From Ascaris suum (Eukaryota; Nematoda; Chromadorea; Rhabditida; Ascarididae), in assembly GCA_013433145.1 (NCBI GenBank), contig CM024188.1:6237001-6301000 (forward strand): DNA of 64,000 bases. The letters run 5' to 3'. The position numbers were made by a program, and so were the translations under genes. Below the pieces are notes generated by a model. The model saw only the letters and a program-made list of their open reading frames with translations, searched no databases and was not told where the DNA came from. Positions 40,872 to 55,000 of the stretch are shown here, piece by piece. The first letter of the stretch is position 1. Every line of letters begins with the position of its first letter.

Positions 40872-41715
40872 GGTTTAATGGAACAGAAGTACTCCAGGCC
40901 AAGGATCACACTAATGCACTTTGTCTGATGAAACAATACTTCGAGATCCTTGCCACAAGGACATCCCTGGGAGGTTTCAGAGGGTCATTTATTCTCCAAA
41001 ATTCTGCCAATTTCTTTTTCCTTTGTGGTGCGCCTGGCACGAACTCATGAGAGGCACTTGTCGCCGATTTGGAAGGCATACTCCATTATCCGAAATTAAG
41101 CGTGAACCACGTCAGCCAATCCTTTAAACGAATGTAAACGATGTTTGAAGAAAATTCTTTTACTATCCACTGAAATTTCTAAAGCAAACAGTACAAAGCT
41201 TTAAGCGACTGAGGTCGTGACCACTTCAGATGGCCGTAGCTGAAGTGAACACTGCCGAATTTGACGCATGAAATAAACGCAACGCTGACATGAAGAAAAT
41301 CCCCATTTGTTCTTACTACGTGAATGAGTAAAATTGCTAAAGCGCATAGATTTGTTCATAAATCTGACCGTCGACATAAATAAAAACACCTTCCCAGATC
41401 CACTTTATAGTTTCTGTCTTGATAGTGATAGGTTCGCCGGATCACATACATGTGTCTTCACAATGCAATCGGCATAGTCAGCAGCTCGTAAAGAAGAGAA
41501 ACCGACTGTCGTCCACGGGCGTTTAGAGGATACGGACAGCCCTCTAAAGGAAGCGTCAGAAACTAAGGGGTCTAATCATGGGATAAGATAATGTCGCTCT
41601 CGCCTCAGGCCATCAAACAACGCCGCTTTTTATTTATCGCCCTTCCTGTTTTCAAGCTGTTTTGCAAATCTCCTCTACAAGCGACGTTATGTCCGTGCGG
41701 ATGCACGGATATATA

Positions 41716-41790
41716 TCTCTACTTGTCTGTCCGATGCTTTCAGGAACCACTGACGTCGGAACTACAAAATTTGGTGTGTGCAATGTCAAG
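41716..41790 (+). repeat. Dispersed repeat copy 2 (plus orientation)
   Basis: About 80% identical to the reverse complement of 4,630-4,700. Weaker similarity may extend about 40 bases to the left. See that entry for the shared core. Confidence 0.55.
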
Positions 41791-43092
41791 TTATAATGCG
41801 AAGTCATCTTTTGTGTATTTTATCTACTGTTGATAGCCGTGAAGTCTCTCAGTTAGATAAGCGGGATGGCACATGTCATGCTACCTCCGTTTGCTTTCCT
41901 CCTGATAAACTGGAACATGATATCTTAGTTTCCTCAACACCAGCGAGACATCCTCGCAATCTCATCAGCGTGTTGGGCACACCAGAAATAAACAACGATT
42001 TAAGCATACGTTTCAAAAAAACAGCATGCGCATTTCGACACAGCAATACTGGTAGCGTCCCACTTCAAAGGTGAAGTGCCGTGAAAAAGCGACTGCAAAA
42101 ATCGAAACGTGTGCAAAAAAATCATCGAAGCACGTAAAACCACAAATTCAACAGGAAGTTATGAGCCCATCGTTCCCGTACAGTATACGATTGTTTCAGG
42201 ACAGAGTAATATTTTACGCTTAAGAGCTCATAGCAATCGAAATAACAGAAAAGAACAGTGAGCAAAGTAAACAAAAAATAACTCAAAATTCGTTCACTTT
42301 CGCTTTCGATAAATTGTGATATATACAGCGGAAAACGATGGTGTACTTTCTAGCGTTTTCAAGTGGTAGCAACTGATTCCTAAAATGGTAAAAGAAACCA
42401 GGATAATTTTTCCACGATCGATCAACAATCTGCCCCACATTTCAAGAAATAACTACTATTTAAGGGCACTTCAGCAGGCAGACCTTGCCACTGCAATGTT
42501 TCATTCGAACACCGACACAGAGTGATGACAGGAAGGGCGTGGCAATTAAAAAACGCGACGCAAAGGGCAATAGAGTAGCCGCCCGGTAGCAAATGCACAT
42601 GAACCGCTTGCAAATCAAGCAATCCGCTTACAAATGACGTCATTGCAAATGAATCCGATACACTCCTTTCGAGAAACAGTTCACCTGGCTACCCCTCAAT
42701 GAATTGAAATTTTGCAAAAATTAAACAACATGTGCAAAAAAAGAAGCTGGCCAAGGTAGACAGTTGACTAAATGCAAAAAATGTACAACTGGACAAAAAG
42801 GAGAAATAACAAATTTTTTTCTCCGAAGTAAGCAATTGAGAAATTAAAAACTTCAAACATAACGCAGCAGCAGCTTTCGATAATTTCGTTCCACATTGGA
42901 GACGTCAACTATACAAGTGGAAAAAAGCACGGCGTAAGAGTGCATACAAATGCAACGAAGCGATAATCGAAAACGATGAGGCTTTAAAGCTTACGCAGAA
43001 GCAAGATACGTTTCGTTTCAACAAATAAAGGAAACAACAGCCGCCAATCGTGATCAACTCAGTGGATATTTTCCAGTTTATGTCGTTATGGT
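41791..43092. other. 3' flank of pezo-1
   Basis: No gene is seen. This DNA follows the Piezo stop on the minus strand and should hold its 3' UTR. No canonical AATAAA was found in the first few hundred bases on that strand, so the 3' end is undefined. Confidence 0.35.
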
Positions 43093-46000
43093 TCACTCGC
43101 TCTTCACCTTGAAGCGGGTCCACTTGATCAACGTCGCTGGCGAGCGGAACAGGAATATCAGTTTTGCGAACAAATCCTGCAGCGATCAATTGAAAACACT
43201 TACTATACATTCTAGAATAGTTACGCGCAGCATCCTCCACGTCATCGCCTTTCGTTCAGATTTCATAACCGATGTTCATGTGTGTACGATTATGATTCAA
43301 GCACTATTTCCACTCATATAGTTAAATAATTTATGAGGAATCACTTCAGGGCATTTCTTCATTCGAGATGTTCCAGTTAAACGCAAATGTGGAGAGGAAA
43401 TGAGTCAGCGTTACGAATATGTACAGAAATGGATCATAACCATATGTCGACTTTTCCGCTTAAGTCTACTAGAAAGAAAATTGAACGCGATCGAACAGCA
43501 TTCAAGTCGGCAGAAAAATTCATTGACGCTCACAGGAAGTGTCTGATTTGTTTCCTTTCCATTCAGGTGAAACCTGGTTTGTTCAGCACACATCAAAATC
43601 ACCGACAAGCTTTTCTTTCAAAACAGTGGCCGCTTATTTCCAATTTTCTAAATTAAAAGGGGATCCAGCAAGTTACAATCATCCAAGGTTTATAAACTGA
43701 ACGTACTTAAGAAAAATGAAACGAAGATGGCACAAAGTGGAAATAACGAATATATACCTGTTCAAGAACGAAGTCCTTGGCCTCGCGCACCAGGTAGATG
43801 TCTAGACAGATCTTCAGCAAATAATCCGGATTAGGGATTTCTGAGATGATCACATCAAGCGGTGCATTGGTAACGATACCGCGAATGAGACGTCCCACCA
43901 ACAACACTACCGCTATGTACATTGCGATTATACTGAAAACAACACGAAAAGTCATTTGTGCTAGAAAAAAATCAACCCAAGATATTTCGGGTTGAAATTG
44001 TCGGAAAACAAGTTCCAAGCTGGAAACTGAACTGTTTCGCTGCTCTTAATTCCTCCACCTACATGTTGCGAATTTCACCTTCCAGCGCATTTGACAAATC
44101 AATTCTCCCCGTACAGTTCAGCATATTTGTAGATAAATGACTCATCCAACTACTGCAACACGCTTCATGAAAACTGACGTGCATAAGATGACATGAGCGC
44201 AAAATGAACTATGATGATATCAGAACTAATGCATTATGTGGATAATCCTCTTCGTTTTCAGCTATTTAGAAAAAATGAAATTCAATACCTTATCCAGCAC
44301 AAGTGAACGAATGCATTGCAATGAGCACTTACCCTCCTTGAACATACTTGGTGACGAAGCTAGGGAAAACACGATCCACAAACGCAACCATCTGCACATA
44401 TTCCAATGAGTGGTCGCTGCCATATCTGACGTGTTCTAATGGAAGCGTTAACGAATTTGTCGCGTTATCCTGTTCCAACTCTACCGACCAAAGCATATCC
44501 GTCTGCAAATAAACCACTTCTCTGCCAGTAGCTCAAGGCATAGAAACAATCAAAATCGATGGACGTCCGACCATTGGAATGGATAATAATAATCTATATG
44601 GACCAGTAGAAAAGAACATTTGAAGTGCGTGCAACACTGCAGACACTGGCAAAAAATCTGCCAAATTTCCGATACACACTCAACTACAGAAGTTCTCTTC
44701 ATTACGTTCTCCGCCTATGTCAACCCCCAACATACGATTCCCTTCCAAGGATCTAGCAAATTGTGCAACGCTAGAAGTGCTCGTTAAAAAATATCCACAC
44801 ACTGTATTAAAGTAGAAAATAACAAGAGACAAACGGGCATACTAAATTGTTGTTGGGTTTAAGCTTCATCGCTAAATCCGAATAGACCTCGTCGACTCTA
44901 GTGAACAGAGCCGAATTGTGCATAACGGCAAGTAGTGTTGGCGGTGCTTTTACTTCACCCTCGTTCGGTACGATCACGTATGGAGGCAACGAATTCTTTA
45001 GTGTCATCTGCAAGGATTTTTACACATCTAAAAGCAATCGACATCGTCTCTTCAAAGTGTCAACATGAATAAGCCACAATCTTTCCGAGAAACTCATATA
45101 AAAGTCATAATAGATAATCTGGTTTCGTATTCAAGCCGACCGACTAATGTGTGGAGAGTTTCCAGCTGACCATGCAACAACTTTCGCAATTTCAAAATAA
45201 GGATTATATAGCCTTTAATGTAACACCAGAGAATTATTAAGCCAATGAAATCAAAAAACTGCAACTCTCCTGCTCAGCACTTTCAAATACACAAAAAACG
45301 CATATCAGCACAGTAGCAGGCCATATTTTGCGATGCTCCATCCATTTTGAAAGAAGCTACTCCAGCTTTCGTGCCTAGTTTCTATACAAGCAACTCTGCA
45401 AGCGCCAATCGATTCAAAACTCCACACTGAATAAAATGTTAAAGCAGCCAGGATAACGAAACAAGAAAAGTGGGTTCGAAATTTGGTATAAAGAGGCAAA
45501 AAAGTTGAGGACGTCCTGCAGCGATAAAGGGCCCACATTTTGCGTATAACGACTACTTACCTTGCAACTCCTCGACATATAAAAACGTACCACTAAATGT
45601 CCAGTATAACTCACAAAACCTGTGAACACAAATTCATCGAAAATTTTCACATATTTTCTCAAACAGTTTTCGAGAAACTTTCATAAATTTTTAATGAACG
45701 AAAGTACTCCTAGGCAATCGAGCAAGATGCGAACGAAAAAAAAAAGGAATGGAAAGAGACGTTTATGCTTGGGTCGGTGCCATTCAGAAGGGCGATAAGG
45801 CTGTCGCGGGTTTGTGATCCCTTCCGTAAAGGAATCGTGATTGTGCTTGAATGCACCGTTGGCTCTTTTGAGTCACCACTTCGTGGCCGCACAAACTGTA
45901 ACCTGCAATTCGAATATCCCTATCACTTGTGCTCTCACATGAATTTACGCCTTCATGCTCATATTCTCCCAGCCTTTAAAGTTCCTTATGTTATTCACTA

Positions 46001-49000
46001 GATCTGTTTAGAAACGCATTAAGGTAACCCTCCCTTGCAAATCTCGTAAAGATATTTCATTATAGCAGTGCGAATAAAAACGAAGCAATGCCGGATTCCT
46101 GAAGGACTAGCAGCTGCTGCAAATATCTGACACAAGAACACCTGATGATCATAGCACGATCTAAAGTCCACTTAGGTATTCAGCTATACGTAGTGGCCAA
46201 ACGCTGGATGTATCCAATACACCAAACATCAAACCTAGCGCTCAATAAAAAAACACGTTTATCTGATGTATAAAAGGTCGTTTCCCACGCTGACCGCAAT
46301 GCAAGAGTAAAGAAACTCACTTGACGATTGCATTGATCGTTTTTGTGCCTTCTTGCAGCTCGTATTTCATTGCCGTCAGTGAATCGCTCGAAATTGACCA
46401 AAATAATTCAGATTCGGGTCGGAACCGCACTTTCTGAAAGAAACAATTTTTTTAAACGTTGCCTTTGATAAACCTAAAAAAGCAGCGCTCATGATCAATT
46501 CACGAAAAATCATGCCAGTATTTGTCGACTCACTGTTCGATAAATACTGATATTCTTTTCGGAAACTATTTCGTAACAATTTTGGAAACCCAATTCTCAG
46601 TAAAATTTCGACCAAGATTCCCAAACCTCAACCTTGATATACATCTCAATAGATCACTGGGTGTAGTAATATATAAGCAATGTTCATCCGGCTAAACAAA
46701 ACAGAGCTGTGCGATTAAATATCTGCTAATAAAAACAAAATGCGAACCAATGGTTCCCTAGGTTAACGTACAATGCATCAGTCCATGTAGAGATTCAAAA
46801 TATTTTGATCAATTTGGGGCAGAAATGTCCACAACAACCGTAGCCAAATAACGTCGGACCGTATCACAGTTACTTAGTTTCCCAGTCAAAGCAAAATCAG
46901 CATTTAAAAGGTCGTACTTCATTCCTCGGGAAAAGAAGCCAACTTTTTCTAGCCCATAATATCAAAGATACACGACTGGATAATAATCGAAATCATATCG
47001 AACAATCCATTCATTCGTTTCATTTAAGCAGACGGTAACAAACGATCAAAACAAAGGTCGCCGATGTGTGCTTACGGATAATTAAATGTGATGAGCTGTT
47101 CCAACTGCACTTTAAGCCAAATACCTTTGCAACATAATTGAACATGGAGAAAGTTCAAAGCAGGGAACCGTCCTCGCTTGAATTTAAAACGAAAAACTTC
47201 TCGTCCTCTTCATGAAGGAAACGAAGTGAATAAAAAAAGAAGATTACGAAAAACGAACGAGCGTATCTTCAAGGGTGTACTCGTTGATGAAAGCGACGGC
47301 TTGCCGAGCACGAAGTATGGAGTTTTGGTCCGATGAATTGAATCTCTCTGCGAAAGCATTCTGAATGAAGTCGTATTCGTTCTGGCTGAGCATCGCCAGT
47401 TCAATTCCCTGCGCCTCCATTGAATACAGTGGCTAAACAATACGCATAAATATTAACTACGCTCGTGAACTATTCTCTCTTTCAGGTTCTCATTGCTTAA
47501 TTGTGGAAAGATTCGTGAGATTTTTATACGCATAACACTACAGAATGACAGAAAATTGCTTGTCACTAACAGGAAGTTCTCAAATGTAAAATGGAAAGTT
47601 TGCAGCAGAAAACTTCCGCAGTCCTTTCATACATTCTGCCGGTGAAACTGTCGGCTGAAAGCTTGAAAAAATTTCAACTGCCTTGATAACTTGAACAAAA
47701 TGTGGTCGTAGAGATTTCGATACTCACACAAGCAACTTACTTGTGAAAAAAACTACCTCTGCTTCACCATTCAAATGCTTCTTTTCGCAGAAATGAAATT
47801 TGACGTTGTCCGAGAAGAAAAACAGCGAATACAAAGAAAATAAAATTTAAACTGACCGGATAACCCTCGACACTGATCGTCATCTGAACGTTATCCGGGA
47901 TAAGAACCATTCCGATTCGATTGAGTAGGGAGAATGCCAAAAGAGGCAACCAAATGACGAGGATCAGTATTACAATCATTGGTATACCCATTAAATACTT
48001 AACAACGATTCCCTTCGGTACACCTCGTGGTGCAGGGAAATTCTGCAAATAAGTCTTAATGATCGACAGCAAAAGATATTAAGTGTAAACATGTGACAAA
48101 ATCATCACAAGTGACTTTATTAGTTGAAAGAAAAGAATAAACAATCGAAGCTATCGAAAATACATTTAGTAAGCGCCGGCACATTTCATATAATTGGAAG
48201 TGGTCTCTGCATAGTAATGAAGCCAACACCTGAATGAATCGCAGAGGAAACAAACCTGTTCAAAGGTGCGAGCGCATTTCAAATTATAGATGGTCGCATA
48301 GAAGTTCTCCATATTGAAATAATCGAACAACGGCATCGATGTGTCTGTCCAGGTCCAATCAATTGCCGTACGCACCTCGAATATGAATGGAATAGCCATG
48401 AACCTAAAGCAACTCAAACTTGCATCATCAAATTACAGCACATCTTTCAAGTCGGTGGACATTTTACATGTCACGGCAAAACGCTGAAGCATCAAGTTGG
48501 TGCCAAATCCTTCGTATCATTTTCTCGTTAAATGCATTCACTGCTGAGGAAAATAAAGGCGAACAAAAGAAATGCAAAGAAAAACAACACTTCCTATCCG
48601 ATGAATGAAAGAGATAAAAAGCGCAATTCAGGATATAAACGCAAAGCTATCACATTTGAAGCTTTGTGTAAAATATATTCCCTTCCTTCCACTGAAGACT
48701 AACACACTGAAGTGTACATTTATTGAGATTATTTGAAGATCATGAGAGTGATCATTGATGGACGATAATCAAAACTGAAATACAACGGTGAAACTTTACT
48801 TCGAAGACGATTCCTTAGGCATTCGTTTTTCTCACTACGAGAGAATCTGCAGCCATCATGATACAAGATGAAGAAGTGGTGTTGCAGAGCAGCGAATGAA
48901 ATGAAGATGTACTAGAAAAGGAAACGAACGCTTTAAAGAAGATCATGTTGGCGAGTCCGTAGGCGTGCGTTATAAGGTTGCCAATACAAAGGGCTGGATA

Positions 49001-52000
49001 TCCATTGCGAATCTGCCAAGCCGAAATCAGAAGGTAGACACATTTCACGCAGTATAAGAATTGAGCAGTCTTGTTTAGCCAAGCCGCCCTAAAAATACTG
49101 GGTGTAGTGGTTTGCTCATTAAGAAAGAGAGATGAATAGCAAAGAAAATCAACAAAGACTGAAGACAGGAAGCTATGCTCAGGAGTGTTACCGTGGAGAA
49201 TGAGCCTCATAGTGCGACTCAAATTTCTAGTTAGAGATGTTCACTGAAAGTTGTTTAAGGAGGCTTTACGACACTCCGCGCACAAGTATGGGTTTTATTC
49301 CGAGATGTCTCATAAGTAGGCTAAGCTCGCCAAACAGCTCTTCGTATACAGAGGGTGCATTCGTGAAAATGCATTCGTCACCACCATTACGAATAATCGA
49401 GGAATATGCAAAGAGCACTTTTCAAGAAACAGCTGACGAAACGAACTCTGGACACCACTGTGTCCACATGGATAACAACACAACTCTAATAGTAGTCGAA
49501 ATGTACGCAAAACAATAATCTAATAGCTATTTCTAGTCTAATCCAATAGTCTATTCACAAAATAGATCCCACACAGTGATTTTAAACCATCGGATAATTT
49601 CAAACGATTCGTAGATAAAATAATTACAAATATCATAAAACAGCAACAACCCCACAAACTCTTCGAAAATGGGGGAAACATTTTGTAATAAAAATAGAGA
49701 AAATAAGTTGCCAAACGCTCAACGAAATTAGCAAACAACAAAGTTTTCCAGTGAAGTCGCGAAGCGTATTGAGCATATAAGCTAGCAGTGATGTGATTAG
49801 GCCACAACAGAACCAGCAAAAATTCATAATTAGGTATTGAGTCGATGCAGCCGGTTGCGATTCCTTTCATTTGGTTCATAGTGAGGTCCGCTCATTACAA
49901 CATTCATAATGATTAAAAAATAAATTCTGCAAAAGGAAACATACTGGTATGTGATAGCTGGCAGAACAAAGAATATCCAGATATGCAGAAATATGACGGT
50001 GATGAATTGATAGATGAGTTTGCAGAGGACGGCTTTGCGTAAATAGAGTGCGCGATCGACGACTATCATCAGCGATATCACTATCAGCATAACCACAAAC
50101 GTTATTGGCACTCTGTTTGACTGCAATAGCTCCTTTCAGAACGCTTCCCGATCTCTTCATATCACAGTCAGTTGTTCGTTGAATACAAATGCAAACTTCT
50201 ATACGCTTCACCAGCAATTCTACGAACCTATTGTCTAGAAATAAACAATATGGCAATCAAAACTACCACTCGTTTTATAACCCAGAAAATGCAACTGCCG
50301 CAAGATTTCGCGCGACCAATACACCGTAAAAGGCGAAAGTTTTCAAATCACAAAAAATAATCGCCAAAACGATCTCCAAACGCCTACAACTCACACTGAT
50401 ATCCTTCACAACGCTTCCCGTTCCGCCATATCCGAATGCCGAATAGCCAAACGAGACGACGAAAAAGCAGAGCACATCCAGAAGAAACATGAATGGATAC
50501 AAATCCCGGATATATCGAAACTTCGGGTAGAAGAGCTGATGGAAGAAGTTCGCTACGGGACCTCGCTTTTTCTGCACACCCTCCACTTCGACTGCAAACA
50601 CCATAACAGTTTAGTTATCGAAAACATCTCTATGCTAACCACATTCGAGATCCACCGCCTGAACAGCACACCTTCAATAAACCTCAGTAAAAGCTTCACT
50701 ACGCAACGAAACTTTCTGGAAACAAGCCTCAAACTTTCCGGTAATCGGATAACGAAACCCGAATGAAAGACGTACGTCAAGTACGACTCTTGTAAATAAA
50801 CAAGAACAGTCTGACTCGAGTGTCTGCGGACTCGCTCATTTTATACTTCGCCTATTACGATCAACCATTGAAAGTGATCCCCTCTACCCGTTCATCTAAT
50901 ATTCTCGAGCATTCACTGACAAACGCTCTTATTCGCCCAAAACCTATAACCGAACATTCGTCGAGTGCCTCACAAATATTCAGTGATTCTAACATAATAG
51001 AGCTGATTTACTCTATAATTGTTTTGGCCAATTTCTCCAATCGCCTATGGATACTCTTCTGCCTCGTCTACGACTCATCAAAGAGGAAACAACAAACAGG
51101 AAAGGAAAGAGATGAGCGCACGAACCATTTGTTGCGACGTTATCTCCCACCACCGCCTCGGTCTCCTGTAATGAAAACTCAATGCCGCATATATCGTTGG
51201 CGTTATTGAAACGAGTCGAGTGAGACCCCTCACCTCTCCCTCTCTAATGTGGCGTGTCTTCCTGCACTTCAAGCTTCAAAATAGGAGAAATAAAACGACC
51301 TGAGAAGTAAGCTGATAACAGCGCTGCTTAGCTTGTAATACTGAAAGGGAAGAAACTGAAAAGTGTTCCTATCAGTATAGATAAAGACGATGTAATTAAC
51401 CTTTTTAAAGACTAGTGCTGCATATACTGAGAGAACCTAAGGGAATTGAAAAGGATGCAGGTTCATTTATTCTCACTACTCTTCTCTCTCTCCCCATACC
51501 CACATACTTTAGTCATACCTTACAAGGGGAAACACTGAGATAGTTCAAATGGATGAGAAACTTTGTTTTGAAAACATGAAGCCAATCCAATAACGAGAGG
51601 GAATTTCTCGGAACAAAGAACACTCAAGGAGAAAGAATCAAGCTCTCACAGCAGTATTTTCCTGAGAACCTGCAGTGGTTTTGTAGGCCAATGCATCGGA
51701 ATCCTCTTCGATGGATGTCTCACCGGTGAATGTGTCGGAGACGTTCGCTTCATTCCATAATCCCATTCTGCGAAGCATATAACGATGGAAAAAAAGAGCT
51801 GTAAAAAAACTTTAAAAATAAATGCTGAAATAAAACAAGAGACTGGAAAAAGTTTTATTTAATAAAAAATGAAATGAAGGTAAAGCAAGAGGATAAGATG
51901 ATTTCATTTAATAAAAAAATGAAACAAATATAAGCTTGAACAACTCCTACCTCACGCAATGAGTGGACGATAAAACAGCAAATATTCGAAACAACACAGA

Positions 52001-55000
52001 TGAGCAGAGCAAAAAAATTAATTAAGGGTCAATAAATCACGTTTAGGCTTTAAGAAAAACAAATGGTCCCTAAACAAACATCCAAAACTCATATTGCCAT
52101 ACGATCAAAAACTTATTACAAAACTCCATCTGTTGAAATCGTGGTATTGTGCTAAGTTATCACAAGGCAATATCTTCTGCAGACTATGGAACATATAAAT
52201 TTGAAAAAGATCAAAATGGACGGATGCAAACGCGATAATAATATGTGCAGATCAATTTCAGGAAAATATGTACAGGAATACCTTAAAAGTTCACATTTCG
52301 AAACACAACAGGAAAAATCATAGAGGAGAAGAATGCAAGAGAAATAGGTAGTTCTCACCAACAAGTAGAACGATATCCCAGAATGCATAATAGGCCTCCT
52401 TACGAACGCCTAATATGCCAGGTAGATAGTTCGGTGAATTGGCCAATTTTATTGCAGCACTTGTTTCGTTCCATGGGAAGAAACCGAACTGACAGATGAA
52501 TTTGATGACGACAATCAGTTGCGTATACCCTATCATAACGATCTGCAAGCAATGATTTATGGCATTTAAGTCATCAATCATTTTGGCATTACTGTGCATC
52601 CACTTCAATTTTCTCTCAAAGTGTGTTAAGGCCGCATTAAGACTCATTTTAAAATATCATGTTTTCTGCTCTTAAAGGACAGAAAAACAATAAAGAAACA
52701 TTGTACCCACTAAGCAGACGTCCACAAAGCTGCGATTAGTGGCACAAGAAATCGGCTTACAAAACTCTTACCCAAAACATCTTTGCCGGTCGTGGACTCG
52801 CAAGAGATCCCCAAAAGAAAACGAGCAGAGGCAGTGGCATCGATAGAAGACCAGCTGATCTTGCATGGTCGATTATGGCGAACAGATAGCACAGTATGTC
52901 TGTATGTGCCGCAATGCAATGTCCACATGCGGTGATAAGCCGCGCTAATACGTCTCGCTGTTGCCAAGCATCTAACGCCTCAGTCTCGAGCCTTTAAACA
53001 ACCAAATGCTGGCATTCTCCTGTTAAATTCAGCTTATTAAAAAAGAAAATAGCCCCGATGCTATAATACTTTCCCCTCCCACCCCTCCCTCTCTCTCCAC
53101 TTGTTTCCCCCCACTTAACTCACTCACAACCAACCCCTCAACGCCGGTTAAGCTGCTTCTTTCAAGCGCTTTCCGATTAACGCTTTCGATCCACCATACA
53201 ATCACCTAGAACAGCGAGAAATAAACGATCTCGAAGCAGTTTAAAATGCGTTAAGGATAGTATTACTCGATGACTGTTCATTATCAAAGCAGTTTTCCAG
53301 TCGCAATAAAATTGACCTTCCCCCTAGACAGCAACACTGCTCCACGAATATAGATGAACTAACCAACGCGTCATCAGAGATGTCACTTAACGCTGAACAA
53401 CCACATGTTTTTCAGTATTCACCTAAAGAAAGCCTTCTCTGTCACTCGTTGCCTCTTTCAGACGTAATCGTCTAAAACAGCAACCTTTCAATATCGCCTT
53501 CGCTTGAGACGCAGTGAAGGTTCTTTCGCTCGAACTCTTCTCTAACGCCGACCAACGGTTGTGTGACATCGGTTAGCTGCTGCAATTTTGCAATTGGGTA
53601 ATTTCTTTTCTAATATAAAGCAAATGCATATCCTATAAAAATAACCACAAGCAAATATCATTATGGAAAAACTTTTCTGCAAAACGTCTATATCATCAGA
53701 AACTGTATGGCAACATGAACGTTTAGTATCCTTTGACAGTAATGTTGCTAATGAAAAGTGTGTTTTGGATGGTCAAGAACTAGGAAAGGCCTCAATCTCC
53801 CTTTCTGGTAGACGACCACTTCTGAAGGATTTAATCAGATGAGTAGCTGTGTCAATAACATTTCATATGTTGAATGCTCTGTCCCAACTTCCTCATGACT
53901 GCAGAAATTTGGAGGACATATTATGCAACAAGAACTTTAAAAACAAGCCTTTAGCAGCTTTTCAAGTTCTGAAGTCCGCACAGTTAATATCCTTGATGCG
54001 AACAGGAAACGGGGGAGGGGTGGGAGAACGAATTTCTCCAAACCACAAAAAACTTCTGCCAGTGGCTGAAAAGGCTGCTCGAATTCGTAGAAAAAAAAAA
54101 AGAATACCTCTCTAAGCGACTGTTTGAGATTCTCCTTCTCTCTGGTGAGTACAAAAGCAACATAGCGATGATCACGCGATCTTCTGTTAAGGAATGCGGC
54201 CGTCATATCGAGTGCAGACAACACCAGCTTCCAAGCGAATCGCAAACCCACCAATATTTTAGAACCTAAACGATGCTAATCGCAACAGCTTAGGTAAAGT
54301 TGACTGCCATTGCATCAAGCTTCAAAGATCGGAACTCTTGGTGACTCTAAGATCGAGGTGCTGAAGAAATTACGCTAAATTTTGACTCTGGTATTTAAAT
54401 AAATATAGTAAGCTCTAAACAAGTAAATTAATGCACAGCCCACGTTAAACAGCGAAAAAATGGTTCATGAAATTGTAAACAAAGCTAAAACTAGCCAATA
54501 AGGAACTCAGTAGTGAAACATGAGCATTTATAAATGCGTTTGGACACAGTGTGAAGCACTTCCGATTCTCCTAGTGGGCAATCTCTTAAACAACAGAACA
54601 ATAAACAGCAAACAAGTACTCTAGCTGCATCGAAAACAAAACCAGACTCCATGTGCGATAACATTTTTGCATGTGAGACAGCTCTATCGTTCGAGATTCC
54701 TTGAGCTATTCTTTCAAATTAAAAGAATTCGGCTACCAAAAAAAGATATCAGCAGGGATGTGTTACCGATTCCTTCATGTGCCTCTTGCTCATCTCGTTC
54801 CGAATCGCCTTCATCTTCCGCATGTTCTGGTGTTTCGTCTTCCCGCAAAGGGGCAGGCGGCACATCTCTATGCAACGAAACGGCTTCTATCATTCGTTTC
54901 TCCTCGTCCTCAATCTTTTCAGCTGTTTCGACCGCATTCAATGTACCGGACAGGTCAAGATCACGTTGTACAGCTGTGTGAAGCAACTGCAATTGTTGTG

